Origin: Spirochaetia bacterium
GTDB lineage: Bacteria; Spirochaetota; UBA4802; UBA5550
Reading direction: 5' to 3'
NCBI GenBank assembly: GCA_009885955.1
Contig: VFJS01000042.1
Location: 68,623-132,622, forward strand
DNA length: 64,000 nt
The notes below the pieces were generated by a model, which worked only from the letters and a program-made list of their open reading frames with translations, did not search any database and was not told where the DNA came from. Position numbers and translations under genes: made by a program. Within the stretch, counting starts at the first letter, position 1, and each line of letters opens with the position of its first letter. Positions 36,101 through 44,923 of this stretch are shown here, one piece after another.

Positions 36101-36313
36101 ATGCCCGGTAATCTGCAGAAAAAATTATATCAGGGGAAAGCTGAAAGGTTTAATGAAAACTTGAAAAATGTATTTGCAACTTTTCTGCGGCCCTGTCTAA
36201 TCAGGGCAAAATATGGCCCGGGCAGGGCCCGGCATTTGCTGACGTTTATGGATAAAGAAGAATTATATGACAAGGATATGCCATGGTACCCCAGGCCAGG
36301 TCTGATCTCCTGA
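36101..36313 (+). CDS. Possible small protein upstream of the methyltransferase
   Basis: A 70-residue frame, basic, with FNENLKNVFATFLRPCLIRA. It overlaps the following methyltransferase start by 31 bases. No family recognised, and its ribosome site is poor, so it may be an upstream frame rather than a gene. Confidence 0.25.
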   Translation: MPGNLQKKLYQGKAERFNENLKNVFATFLRPCLIRAKYGPGRARHLLTFMDKEELYDKDMPWYPRPGLIS

Positions 36314-36966
36314 ATGCATATTTCAGGGACTTCGGCAGAAAAATTCCCGATCTTCTCTGCCCGGAAATCAATGTATGGAATACCATGGACTACCAGGGGT
36401 TGTGGCGCTATGCCCTCTCCCTTGACCCCGTTGCCGCAATCCCCTTCTGGGGAATCGTGTGGCCGGGCGGACGGGCGCTGGCGCGGTATATCCTCGACAA
36501 CCGTAAATCATTCAGAGGGAAAAAAATTCTTGATACGGGCTGCGGAAGCGGTATTACATCCTTAGCCGCGGCCATGGCAGGGGCTGCGGTGACCGGTATG
36601 GACATTGACACTGATGCCATAGAACTGGCAGGGGAAACCGCAAAGGCCAACAGGGTCAGGTGCGTGTTTATCGCCGCCGACCCTTTTGAACTCAGTGGGC
36701 AGGCTGCAGCGGGATATGACCTTATTATAGCCGCTGACCTTTTTTATGACAGTAAAATTTCGGGAAAAATTATCACCTTCCTCGCATCCATGGCTTCACA
36801 GGGGGTTCCCAACATCTATTCCGACTCAGGCAGGGCCTTTGCCCCGAAAGGGGGATATACCCATATCACCACTGTCAGGACTCCGCAATACCGGGAACTG
36901 GATAACATCAGTGAAAGGGATGTGATGATACGGTCCCTGGACGCGGTTTCCAGTATGCAGGGATAG
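36283..36966 (+). CDS. Class I SAM-dependent protein methyltransferase (ETFB lysine methyltransferase-like)
   Basis: A 227-residue methyltransferase. IPFWGIVWPGGRALARYILD is the signature of the METTL20/Methyltransf_16 group, followed by the SAM loop ILDTGCGSGITSLAAAMAGA, then MDIDTDAI and LIIAADLFYD in place of the usual post-motif II. The nearest known role is trimethylating the electron-transfer flavoprotein beta subunit, which would fit an organism with many acyl-CoA dehydrogenases. AAGGA lies six bases before the ATG at 36283. Specificity is inferred. Confidence 0.75.
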   Translation: MVPQARSDLLNAYFRDFGRKIPDLLCPEINVWNTMDYQGLWRYALSLDPVAAIPFWGIVWPGGRALARYILDNRKSFRGKKILDTGCGSGITSLAAAMAGAAVTGMDIDTDAIELAGETAKANRVRCVFIAADPFELSGQAAAGYDLIIAADLFYDSKISGKIITFLASMASQGVPNIYSDSGRAFAPKGGYTHITTVRTPQYRELDNISERDVMIRSLDAVSSMQG

Positions 36967-37074
36967 CGGTATTTTTTTATTTTATTGATTATCATGTGAG
37001 AAAATCCATCACATCCAGATTATTTTCATGATTACGATAAATGAAAAGATTTATTCAACTGCATGCAAAATTTG

Positions 37075-37101
37075 TTGACAAAGGTATAATTCAGGTATAA
37101 T
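37075..37101 (+). promoter_or_regulatory. Promoter of the BrnTA locus with direct repeats
   Basis: TTGACA (37075-37080), 15 bases, then TATAAT (37096-37101). AGGTATAATTC is directly repeated (37083 and 37094), the second copy being the -10. Such repeats over the -10 are a plausible BrnA operator. Transcription would begin only a few bases before the toxin ATG, and no Shine-Dalgarno sequence is visible. Confidence 0.6.
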
Positions 37102-37112
37102 TTTTATACATC

Positions 37113-37379
37113 ATGGAATTTGAGTTTGATGAAAAGAAGGGTTATGCCAACAAATTAAAACATGGTATTGATTTTTATGAAGCCATGTCGCTGTGGGATG
37201 ACCCTGACATGGTTGAAATTCCTGTTTTTACCGGAGACGAACCAAGATTTCTGGTAATCGGGAAAATTTACACAAAACAGTGGTCAGGGATTATTACATA
37301 CAGGAATAATACGATAAGAATAATTTCAGTGCGCAGATCAAGAAAAGAGGAGATTGAAATTTATGAAAATAAAAGCTAA
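37113..37379 (+). CDS. brnT: BrnT-family type II toxin
   Basis: An 88-residue protein of the BrnT RelE-like ribonuclease fold: EFDEKKGYANKLKHGIDFYE, PDMVEIPVFTGDEPRFLVIG and the C-terminal IRIISVRRSRKEEIEIYE, where the conserved arginines lie. It cleaves RNA to halt translation. Toxin precedes antitoxin, as is normal for brnTA, and the two overlap by 17 bases. Confidence 0.9.
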   Translation: MEFEFDEKKGYANKLKHGIDFYEAMSLWDDPDMVEIPVFTGDEPRFLVIGKIYTKQWSGIITYRNNTIRIISVRRSRKEEIEIYENKS

Positions 37380-37599
37380 AGATTTTGATAAAAAATTTAA
37401 TTCCGGCGAGGATATATCCCGGTATATCGATGTATCAAAGGCGAGAAAGCCCGAACAGGAACAGAAAAGGGTGAATGTAGATTTTCCTGTATGGATGATA
37501 CAACAGCTTGACAGGGAGGCAAAACGTCTTGGAGTTCCCAGGCAATCAATCATTAAAGTCTGGGTGGCCGAGCGCCTTGAAAAAATATCGGGGAAATAG
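37363..37599 (+). CDS. brnA: BrnA-type antitoxin (ribbon-helix-helix)
   Basis: A 78-residue protein from ATG 37363. After an N-terminal toxin-wrapping part, KRVNVDFPVWMIQQLDREA then RLGVPRQSIIKVWVAERL is a clear ribbon-helix-helix DNA-binding domain of the CopG/BrnA kind. An in-frame TTG at 37354 would sit too near the GGAG site. It neutralises BrnT and probably represses the promoter at 37075. Confidence 0.85.
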   Translation: MKIKAKDFDKKFNSGEDISRYIDVSKARKPEQEQKRVNVDFPVWMIQQLDREAKRLGVPRQSIIKVWVAERLEKISGK

Positions 37600-37736
37600 A
37601 GTAAAAAAACTTTGGTTGATACATGGGAGTTCCCTGTTGGCATAGGAGCGCAATCATCAGTGGTATAAAATATTTTTCATTTGACATTTGGAAATATATA
37701 AAAAATAATATGGACGATATCATGTTCGATATATGT

Positions 37737-37773
37737 AAGGGAACCTCGAATAATTAAGTTTTATGGTTCCCTT
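37737..37773. repeat. Short interspersed palindromic repeat, copy 1
   Basis: A 37-bp unit AAGGGAACC...GGTTCCCTT with 9-base perfect inverted ends around CTCGAATAATTAAG. A second, diverged copy lies at 56607-56642. It sits between brnA and the acyl-CoA dehydrogenase. Confidence 0.7.
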
Positions 37774-37861
37774 GAAGGCACAAATAAGGGAAAAATTAAA
37801 ATTTTTGATTAAAATTTTAATTTATGGAGTGCCTATAAATAATTTCACGCGGGAGGTTGTC

Positions 37862-39736
37862 ATGGCCCTAAATCCGATTGCCGATTCCAGGGATATAAAG
37901 TTCATCCTGTTCGAAGTCCTGGGAATGGAAAGCCTGCTTAAGTATTCACGGTTCAGGGAGTTTGACCGGGACACCTTTGACGTGGTGATAAACCTGGCCG
38001 AGGTTATTGCTGTAAAGAAGGTTTACCCTGAAAATGCAGCGGCAGACAGGGAGCAGGCAAAGTTCAATCCCCTAACTAAAGAAGTTCTTATACCTGAAGG
38101 TTTCAAAAAAGGGCTCGATGCCTTTTACGAGGCGGGATTCCTCGGAATCCCTTTCAGCACGGAAACCGGCGGAATGGGCATGCCGTTATTAATCTATTCC
38201 GTTGTTACCGACTATTTTTCCTCGGCAAGCATCGCCTTCGGCATGTATCCCATGCTCTGCAGCGGCGCCCTTAACATATATATTAATTTTCTTGAAAATT
38301 CCAGGCGGAAAGAAGTCATCGTTGAGAAAATGCTCTCCGGTGAATGGGGCGGCTCCATGTGCCTCACCGAGTCCGATGCCGGCTCCGATGTTGGCGCCCT
38401 CAAGACCAGGGCCGTGAAAAATTCTGACGGCACCTATTCAATAACCGGGCAGAAGATCTTCATATCAAACGGCGACAACAACTATTATAAAAACAATGTG
38501 CACCCGGTGCTTGCAAGGATAGAGGGAGACCCTCCAGGCACAAAAGGAATATCCATTTTCCTGGTCCCCAAAATCTGGATCAATGATGACGGCTCCCCCG
38601 GCGAACTGAATGATGTTGTATGCGCCGGGATAGAACACAAGATGGGGATAAACGGGAATTCCACATGCACCCTGAGTTTCGGGGACAACGGCAAATGCCG
38701 CGGCATCCTCCTGGGCGAGGAGAGAAAGGGGATGAAGATAATGTTCCAGATGATGAACGAGGCCAGGCTTTTTGTCGGGACCCAGGGCATGTCCGTATCG
38801 AGCGCCGCATACATGCATGCCGTAACCTATGCGAAAAACCGTGTGCAGGGGAAGCACGTGACCCAGATGCTCAACCCCGATGCCGGCAGTGTTGCCATCA
38901 GCCAGCACCCTGATGTAAAGAGAATGCTCCTCTCAATGAAATCCAAAGTGGAGGCCATGAGGACACTGATATACTACTGCGGCTACCTCATGGACATTGA
39001 GATTAACGGCAGCGGTAATGAAAAAAAGGAGGCCACGGCACTCCTGGAATTTCTCATACCCATTGCCAAAGCGGGCAACACCGACACTTCCTGGGAAGTG
39101 ACAGCTGAAGCGATCCAGGTCTATGGAGGCTACGGCTACATCCGGGAGTATCCGGTGGAGCAGTATGCCCGTGATTCAAAAATCCTTTCCCTTTATGAGG
39201 GGACAAACGGCATCCAGTCCATGGACCTTACAATGAGAAAGCTCCTCCTCAACGAGAACCAGTATAATTATTCCATTTATAAAAAAAGGCTAAACGAGGC
39301 CATCACGATGGCCAGGGGAATTGTTGACGACAGGTATATTGTCATTCTTGAAAAAGCCATGGCAAAGATGGATGATATCGTAAAAATGATGAAGGATGAC
39401 ATGGCAGCAGGAAAGTTTCTCAAGATATTTGCAATAGCAACTCCATTACAGAAAGCCTTTTCAACCATGACCTATGGATGGATGCAGCTCCGGGGGCTGA
39501 TACACGCAATTCCCAGGATGAACGCGCTCCTGGAAGGCCGGAAGGGTGAGGAGCGGGACAAGTTTATAAATGAAAACAGTGAGGCGGCATTTTATTCCGG
39601 CAGGGTGCTTTCAGGACAGTTTTACCTCGGCTCTGAGTTTCACACATTTTTCGGACAGGCCGAATATGTATTGTCCGGTGAAACCGCGGTTATCAAGGCA
39701 AGCGATGTGACATTTACCGGGGCACTGGAGGGGTAA
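37862..39736 (+). CDS. Acyl-CoA dehydrogenase, large (about 600-residue) type
   Basis: A 624-residue flavoenzyme from ATG 37862, which follows a GGGAGG site; upstream in-frame codons run through the repeat at 37737 and are rejected. CLTESDAGSDVGALKTRAV and QKIFISNGDNNYY are the FAD/substrate blocks, IQVYGGYGYIREYPVEQYAR the dimer signature, and IPIAKAGNTDTSWEV the usual long-family segment. A C-terminal helical domain of about 120 residues follows, as in the FadE5-like group. It oxidises acyl-CoAs; chain length unknown. Monocistronic here. Confidence 0.93.
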   Translation: MALNPIADSRDIKFILFEVLGMESLLKYSRFREFDRDTFDVVINLAEVIAVKKVYPENAAADREQAKFNPLTKEVLIPEGFKKGLDAFYEAGFLGIPFSTETGGMGMPLLIYSVVTDYFSSASIAFGMYPMLCSGALNIYINFLENSRRKEVIVEKMLSGEWGGSMCLTESDAGSDVGALKTRAVKNSDGTYSITGQKIFISNGDNNYYKNNVHPVLARIEGDPPGTKGISIFLVPKIWINDDGSPGELNDVVCAGIEHKMGINGNSTCTLSFGDNGKCRGILLGEERKGMKIMFQMMNEARLFVGTQGMSVSSAAYMHAVTYAKNRVQGKHVTQMLNPDAGSVAISQHPDVKRMLLSMKSKVEAMRTLIYYCGYLMDIEINGSGNEKKEATALLEFLIPIAKAGNTDTSWEVTAEAIQVYGGYGYIREYPVEQYARDSKILSLYEGTNGIQSMDLTMRKLLLNENQYNYSIYKKRLNEAITMARGIVDDRYIVILEKAMAKMDDIVKMMKDDMAAGKFLKIFAIATPLQKAFSTMTYGWMQLRGLIHAIPRMNALLEGRKGEERDKFINENSEAAFYSGRVLSGQFYLGSEFHTFFGQAEYVLSGETAVIKASDVTFTGALEG

Positions 39737-39747
39737 GATTAATTTTT

Positions 39748-40980
39748 TCATATACCTTCATTAAGAAGGAGCTGGATAAGGGTATGCCCATCATTTATAA
39801 AGAAACCCGTTTTTGCAGCTGCAGCCTCGTTGTAGGAGAAAGCCGGGCTGTATTTTCCTCCCAGGGTCCGCCAGCCGCCGCTGCTGTATATAATAAATGG
39901 GACCGGATCTGCGGTATGGGTCCTCAACTTTACAGGTGTCGGGTGGTCGGGCATTATTGCCAGGATAAATCCGCCCGATGATTTCAGCCCTTCAAAAACC
40001 GGCCCCACTACTTTTTCATCAAAGTCTTCTATTGCCTTAATTTTATGTTCAAGGTTCCCTTCGTGCCCCGACTCGTCGGGCGATTCGACATGGAGATATA
40101 TGAAATTACATTTTTTTATCCCTTCCAGGAGTGCCGCGGCCTTCCCCTTGTAATTCGTGTCAATATACCCTGTGGCCCCGTCAACCTTGAGTGGAGTAAG
40201 CCCTGCAGCCTTGCCCATACCGTGAACCAGGTCCACTGCCGAGATGGTGTGGCCATGGAGTCCGTACATCTCCTCTAGTGTCCTTATCGCCGGTTTTTTC
40301 CCGCCGCCCCAGAGCCAGATTGAGGTTGGATTCCCCTTCATTGTTTTTTTTGCCGCTTCAACGGGTCCGGAATTTTTTAAAATATCCTCTGATTTTTTCA
40401 TGATCTCCCTGAGTATTTTCCCGCAATCCCCCCCGGGAAGATACCCGTCTATGTCCAGCCCCTGTATGTCATGGGGGGGTGTTGTTGACATGATGTCCCT
40501 GAAAGGGCACTCCTCCCAGAGCATAATATTCCTGTAAGAAACGCCCGGGAAAAACTTGATTCCTTTTATTGTAATTGACCTGGAAAGTTCTTCAATTATT
40601 ACTTTCGAGAGGCCGCTCTCAACATGCCCTGCGCTGAAATCCTTCATTTTTCCGTTTTCAACTGCAACCATATTGCATCTGAAGGCAACATCCCCCGGTT
40701 TCATTTCAATTCCCATGTTGAGAGCTTCAAGTGGCGCCCGTCCGGTAAAATATTTTTTCGGGTCATATCCGAAGATCGAGAGATTGGCTATGTCGCTTCC
40801 GGGCTGCATGCCGTCAGGGACTGTTTTGATTAATCCAAGCAGGCCTTGCTGCGCAACGGAATCCATGTTCGGGGTCCTTGCAGCCTCAAGGGGCGTTCTG
40901 TTGCCCAGCGATTCTATCGGATAATCGGCCATGCCGTCACCGATGAGGATTACAATTTTTTTTCCATTATCCATGTTCAT
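39748..40980 (-). CDS. apgM: Cofactor-independent phosphoglycerate mutase, archaeal (ApgM) type
   Basis: A 410-residue alkaline-phosphatase-superfamily enzyme. VILIGDGMADYPIESLGNRT carries the first metal-binding Asp; GSDIANLSIFGYDPKKYFTG has the catalytic Ser/metal site; HVESPDESGHEGNLEHKI and IMPDHPTPVKLRTHTADPVP supply the remaining His/Asp ligands. It interconverts 3- and 2-phosphoglycerate. ATG at 40980 overlaps the thioesterase stop by four bases; a second ATG two codons in is also possible. Confidence 0.9.
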   Translation of the reverse strand: MNMDNGKKIVILIGDGMADYPIESLGNRTPLEAARTPNMDSVAQQGLLGLIKTVPDGMQPGSDIANLSIFGYDPKKYFTGRAPLEALNMGIEMKPGDVAFRCNMVAVENGKMKDFSAGHVESGLSKVIIEELSRSITIKGIKFFPGVSYRNIMLWEECPFRDIMSTTPPHDIQGLDIDGYLPGGDCGKILREIMKKSEDILKNSGPVEAAKKTMKGNPTSIWLWGGGKKPAIRTLEEMYGLHGHTISAVDLVHGMGKAAGLTPLKVDGATGYIDTNYKGKAAALLEGIKKCNFIYLHVESPDESGHEGNLEHKIKAIEDFDEKVVGPVFEGLKSSGGFILAIMPDHPTPVKLRTHTADPVPFIIYSSGGWRTLGGKYSPAFSYNEAAAAKTGFFINDGHTLIQLLLNEGI

Positions 40981-41444
40981 CCCACAAGGTATGTACCCGT
41001 TCCCACGGCTATGAGGAGGTTGTTGTCATTGTGGAGTTCCATCCTGGTGACTGCAACCTTGTTCCCGGTCCTGAGAACCGAGCCCGATGCCACAAAGGAA
41101 TTTCCCTTACCCGGCCTCAGGTAGTCTATGCGGAGGTCTATGGTCCCGAGTCTGGAAAATTTCTCCACTTTTTCCAGTTCGCTTTTTCCTTCCATTTTGT
41201 TTAGCGCCCCTATGAAAGCGGTGAGCCCTCCGATGACATCCAGAGCTGATGATATTACCCCGCCGTGCAGGTTTCCGTGGATGAAATTTCCGATGAGCTC
41301 ATCCCTCATGTCAAATTTCAGGGTGGGATGGTTTATATCGGTAAAATCCAGCCTGAGCCCCAGGACCCTGTTGAAGGGGATTTTTTCCGAGAATATGCTG
41401 AATATCGATTGTAATAATTTTTCAGAATTTTGGGCACTTTTCAT
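40977..41444 (-). CDS. Hotdog-fold thioesterase (PaaI family)
   Basis: A 155-residue hotdog protein. FIHGNLHGGVISSALDVIGG is the hotdog helix with the HGG turn, followed by TIDLRIDYLRPGKGNSFVAS, a typical thioesterase strand. It should hydrolyse an acyl- or aryl-CoA. It is the first gene of a pair with apgM, overlapping it by four bases; the functional link, if any, is unclear. Confidence 0.85.
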   Translation of the reverse strand: MKSAQNSEKLLQSIFSIFSEKIPFNRVLGLRLDFTDINHPTLKFDMRDELIGNFIHGNLHGGVISSALDVIGGLTAFIGALNKMEGKSELEKVEKFSRLGTIDLRIDYLRPGKGNSFVASGSVLRTGNKVAVTRMELHNDNNLLIAVGTGTYLVG

Positions 41445-41699
41445 TTTTTAATCCTAACCATTATTTCTCAGTAAATAGTTATTTATCCGAAGCATTTGTC
41501 AAGGATTTAGTTCATCTCCCATATCAGCAATTTTATACATTTTCCATTTTTATGAGCATTTAGCTGTGAAAAGGCCTGGGCAGATTTTTGTCATGGCAGA
41601 GTTGTAACGTTTTTTAAATTAAGGTCGCCGGTCAAAATCATCAGAAGAAATAATTAGTATTGCCTTCTATTATAATCAGGGAAAACCTCAGGTGAACCT

Positions 41700-42071
41700 T
41701 CAATCGGTGATGGTGGTGTTGATATCTACTTCTTCAAATTCCTTTGCGATTTTTTTTTCATCATAGGTCATGCTGCCGATTATGTTGCGAAGGTGTATGA
41801 AGGCATCGGTAGTGATATCGGTAAATGAGAATGCTGTTCTGCCATTCTCTGTCCGGAGGGCTTTTCCTGTCAGAGTTATTGACAGGCGGGTAGCGTCCCC
41901 TTCGAGTATTATGGTTGTTTCAGCTTCAAGACCCGGAGCAAAAATTTCCTTTGAATTAACCAGCATGCCTTCCAGGCTCAGATTCTCAATAGGGCATTCG
42001 ACGGTTCTGTCCGCCAGCTTGATAATTGAATAGGCATGATAGGGTATCCGGTCTTTTTTTCTCTTTTCCAT
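41700..42071 (-). CDS. PilZ-domain protein
   Basis: A 123-residue protein with the PilZ N-terminal arginine region (KRKKDRIPYHAYSIIKL) and the second motif ENLSLEGMLVNSKE, a variant of (D/N)xSxxG. These bind cyclic di-GMP in functional members. It stands alone. The first arginine block lacks a clean RxxxR, so binding is likely but not certain. Confidence 0.75.
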   Translation of the reverse strand: MEKRKKDRIPYHAYSIIKLADRTVECPIENLSLEGMLVNSKEIFAPGLEAETTIILEGDATRLSITLTGKALRTENGRTAFSFTDITTDAFIHLRNIIGSMTYDEKKIAKEFEEVDINTTITD

Positions 42072-42202
42072 AATTTACCTCATTTTAGCAATGCACAAAA
42101 ATAAAAAAGTTTTTGTACCGGTTTTATTTCTCTTCATAATATACCATACCATTTAATAGAAATCATTAAAAAAATAATAAAAATAGATAATTTAAGTTTT
42201 TT

Positions 42203-42619
42203 TTAACTTCTTTCAGAAATCCATACCGAACCGTCGCTGTAGAATTCCTTTTTCCAGATTGGCACTTTTTCCTTTATTTTATCGATTATGTATCTCGATG
42301 CCATGTATGATTCGTTTCTATGGGGTGATGAGACGGATATAAGAATACTGGCCTCGCCGATTTTAACCGGCCCGAATCTGTGTATTACCGTGCAATGGCT
42401 TAAGGTCCAGCCAGACATTGCTTTTGTGACGATTTTATCCATCTCCCTGGCTGCCATGCTTTCATAAATTTCATATTCAAGATACAAAACATCCCGCTCC
42501 CTGGACCTGTTCCTTGCCCTGCCGATAAAACAGAGGATAGATCCGTCGGATTCACTCCCGGTATCTTCTATTATTTTACTGGCATCAATTGTCTCTTTCT
42601 GAAAAATTATTTTTTTCAC
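42203..42619 (-). CDS. moaE: Molybdopterin synthase catalytic subunit MoaE
   Basis: A 138-residue protein. CFIGRARNRSRERDVLYLEYE and the C-terminal SSPHRNESYMASRYIIDKIK then VPIWKKEFYSDGSVWI are the conserved MoaE blocks, with the active lysine in PIWKKE. With MoaD it adds two sulfurs to cyclic pyranopterin monophosphate. It starts two bases after the moaD stop. Confidence 0.93.
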   Translation of the reverse strand: MKKIIFQKETIDASKIIEDTGSESDGSILCFIGRARNRSRERDVLYLEYEIYESMAAREMDKIVTKAMSGWTLSHCTVIHRFGPVKIGEASILISVSSPHRNESYMASRYIIDKIKEKVPIWKKEFYSDGSVWISERS

Positions 42620-42621
42620 AT

Positions 42622-42867
42622 TTAACCGCCGCTTACAGGAGGAAAAATCGCAAGGATGTCATCGGCCTTGAGCCTGGCCTCCTTTGTGCAATACTCCTCA
42701 TTAATTGCAAAGAGAAGAGAATCCATTATTTCCTGAAGGCCGGGAGAATTTTTATTGAGCGCAGCAAGAACTTCCTTTACCATGGCAGCTTCCTTTATTG
42801 ATATCTCTTTTTCACTGAAGCCGCAAATATCTTTAACACTTGCGAAAGTTTTTATCCTGATATTCAT
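42622..42867 (-). CDS. moaD: Molybdopterin synthase sulfur carrier subunit MoaD
   Basis: An 81-residue ubiquitin-like protein from ATG 42867, ending in the diglycine tail PPVSGG needed for thiocarboxylation. The frame continues upstream to 42978, but IKTFASVKDI as the first strand fixes the start. It lacks the cysteine-rich features of ThiS. Other moa genes are not in the window. Confidence 0.9.
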   Translation of the reverse strand: MNIRIKTFASVKDICGFSEKEISIKEAAMVKEVLAALNKNSPGLQEIMDSLLFAINEEYCTKEARLKADDILAIFPPVSGG

Positions 42868-43121
42868 TATGAAGTATATCCTTGTTTCCCCGTGATTAAT
42901 TAAAAAGCAATAAGTCCTGCTATGATTTAAAAAGGGAATATACATCAGTACAATGGTGATGTAAACACTATTTTCCAATGTAACAGGAAAAATTTTGTAA
43001 CTGTTTTGTGTTATTGATAATATTTTTCAGGGTTTATACCGAATATTAATACAGGATTTCCATGAAAGCGGATATATATCTGAGAATAAATATATATAAA
43101 TTTTACAATGAGGATTAACTT

Positions 43122-43253
43122 ATGAAATGTACAAAATGCGCGCAGAATATCAATGACCTGGACCATTTTTATGTGCCGCTCAAGGGTAGAGGGGATGGTT
43201 TAAGATATTGCATTAAATGCGCAAGGGAAGAGAAAATAATAACGCTTGTTTAA
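43122..43253 (+). CDS. 43-residue zinc-knuckle protein
   Basis: ATG at 43122, preceded by GAGGATTAACTT, codes MKCTKCAQNINDLDHFYVPL and ends in YCIKCAREEKIITLV. The two CxxC pairs 31 residues apart would bind one zinc. It is too short for family assignment. Its last codons form the left arm of the terminator that follows. Confidence 0.55.
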   Translation: MKCTKCAQNINDLDHFYVPLKGRGDGLRYCIKCAREEKIITLV

Positions 43254-43282
43254 TATTATTATTTTCTCTCCTGTTTTTTTTG
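43235..43282 (+). terminator. Intrinsic terminator overlapping the end of the zinc-knuckle gene
   Basis: GAGAAAATAATAA is mirrored by TTATTATTTTCTC thirteen bases later, followed by TCCTG and a run of eight T. The stem is AT-rich but 13 bp long and perfect. Confidence 0.75.
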
Positions 43283-43329
43283 AAAGCCGCTGTTTGTCAC
43301 ATATTCAGATTTATCAATTCCGGTAAATC

Positions 43330-44040
43330 CTACCAGTCGTCATTCTGCCTGTCGGAGTATTTTTCCCTGACACTTGCAGAAATATCATCAATATATAATG
43401 TCTGCCATTTCGGCATCTCGTTTCTTGAATTGCCCGGCTCATAAATAATCTTGAGCAGCTTGATGCTCTTTTTCTGATTGAGGAATTCATCCTCCTGGAC
43501 CAGTTTTTCCGGCAGTTTGTATGTCAGTTTATTCCATCCAAGGAAGTTCAATTTGCCAAAGAGGATCTTGTGGGCATTTTTTTCACTGTCTTCAATCAAC
43601 ATGGAAAGAGTGCCGGTAAAATTTTTCCCATAAACCCACACATTGATCGATTTACATAACTTATCAATGATAATATCCTTTGGCGGGGTTATTGTAAAGG
43701 AATCTCCTGACCTGCCGTAAACCTTCAAACCGAGATATTTTTTGGAGCCCATGGTGGGCGCAGGAAATTCATCCCTGATTTTAAGGGAACCCTTCTGGTT
43801 TTCTTTTACCTCGATAAAATGCAGGTTGGAATCGGTATAATTGCTGTTTTCAAAATCCTCAATAAGAATCTCAGCATAGACATTGCCCGGTGTTTTTTTA
43901 CCCGATGGCTCTTTATCAATCGCTTCACTCTTTTTAGTCTCCTTTGACTCCTTTTTTTCCTCTTTTTTATCTTTGTCCTGGGCGCTTGCTGTTACCATCA
44001 GAAGAGAAATACAAAGGGCCGACAGAATTTTATACTTCAT
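43330..44040 (-). CDS. flaA: Flagellar filament outer layer (sheath) protein FlaA
   Basis: A 236-residue protein with a signal peptide (LSALCISLLMVTASAQ), a lysine/glutamate-rich linker, and a FlaA domain: EILIEDFENSNYTDSN, INVWVYGKNFTGTLSMLIED, and FGKLNFLGWNKLTYKLPE, with a final TLYIDDISASVREKY. FlaA sheaths the periplasmic flagellar filament and is a spirochaete trait. AAGGAGG precedes the ATG. No flagellin or second FlaA is adjacent. The acidic-basic linker at residues 22-48 is longer than usual. Confidence 0.87.
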   Translation of the reverse strand: MKYKILSALCISLLMVTASAQDKDKKEEKKESKETKKSEAIDKEPSGKKTPGNVYAEILIEDFENSNYTDSNLHFIEVKENQKGSLKIRDEFPAPTMGSKKYLGLKVYGRSGDSFTITPPKDIIIDKLCKSINVWVYGKNFTGTLSMLIEDSEKNAHKILFGKLNFLGWNKLTYKLPEKLVQEDEFLNQKKSIKLLKIIYEPGNSRNEMPKWQTLYIDDISASVREKYSDRQNDDW

Positions 44041-44406
44041 TAGGATTTCCTCCTTGGAAAATTTTGAAAAAGTCAGGATGCCTGTTTAATAAAACTGCCA
44101 TCATGATTTTAGAAAACTCATATTATAACCTGCTAAATAATTATTATCAAATTATTATTATTGTTATATTAATATTTAAAAGGTACTATGTCAATTATTT
44201 CTTTAATAAGGGGCCTAAAAAATATTTTTTTTCCTGCAGCGGCTTTTATCAGGGATAAATTGAACATTATTAAAAAATATATAATTTGAATTTTCGTATT
44301 AATTTGAGTATTATTTTATTACTATTTTGAATTATGTATGTCGATTTGAAGTATCATAAGATGAAATATGATAAAACATATATGAAACCGGCGTATTGTC
44401 AAAACC

Positions 44407-44502
44407 GGTTACAAAAACTATAGTTTTGTAACCATCCCATGGTATTTTAATGTAAAAACCGGTATTTTTCAATTTACATGTCCGGAAAATACCGGTTTTT
44501 TT
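44407..44502 (+). promoter_or_regulatory. Double-hairpin leader, possible attenuator of the PilZ-Mla operon
   Basis: First hairpin: GGTTACAAAA (44407-44416) with TTTTGTAACC (44424-44433). Second: AAAAACCGGTATTTT (44454-44468) with its exact complement AAAATACCGGTTTTT (44486-44500), 15 bp, ending in a T run and so terminator-like. It lies 32 bases before the PilZ start. A further AACCGG upstream (from 44387) could pair alternatively. The remaining bases from 44041 are AT-rich with no gene seen. Confidence 0.6.
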
Positions 44503-44533
44503 CAGTTGCATGTATTAATAAAAGGCGGATATA

Positions 44534-44923
44534 TTGTTAAGAGGAAATAAACGATTCAGCATTATACATAACTCGAGTAGCCATCTGGAGCTTAAGGACA
44601 TTTATGTTGATGTTGATGTTGACGGGAATGAAAAGTTTAAAGGGATCCTGATTGACATCAGTCAGAACGGTATAGGTTTCAGGATTGATAATATCAGCGA
44701 GAACAGTGCTGAAATGCTGAAAAGGTCCGGCAAATTATATGTCACAATACATTACATGGAAAGTATGATTCTAACCGGCGTGAAGCTTATTTGGGGCCTT
44801 TTTAAGACAGTGGGCGGCATAACTGTTTTAACCGGGGGATTCGATATACATACAATATCCACTGATGATAATATCAGGCTCTCGGAACTTATTGAAGAGA
44901 TCAGAAAATCGACAGCGCCATGA
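44534..44923 (+). CDS. PilZ-domain protein heading the Mla-type operon
   Basis: A 129-residue protein from TTG 44534 with GGCGG upstream. RGNKRFSIIHNSSSHLELK gives the arginine region and GILIDISQNGIGFRIDN the (D/N)xSxxG motif (DISQNG), so it is probably a cyclic di-GMP receptor. It overlaps the next gene by four bases (ATGA), implying translational coupling with the envelope protein. Binding is inferred. Confidence 0.78.
   Translation: MLRGNKRFSIIHNSSSHLELKDIYVDVDVDGNEKFKGILIDISQNGIGFRIDNISENSAEMLKRSGKLYVTIHYMESMILTGVKLIWGLFKTVGGITVLTGGFDIHTISTDDNIRLSELIEEIRKSTAP

Noticed and set aside
37763-37861. Longer N-terminus for the large acyl-CoA dehydrogenase
   Set aside because: The upstream codons run through the interspersed repeat, and the ATG at 37862 has a clear GGGAGG site.
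42868-43121. Molybdenum-cofactor riboswitch upstream of moaD
   Set aside because: The region is AT-rich and I see no conserved Moco-riboswitch helices, so no claim is made.
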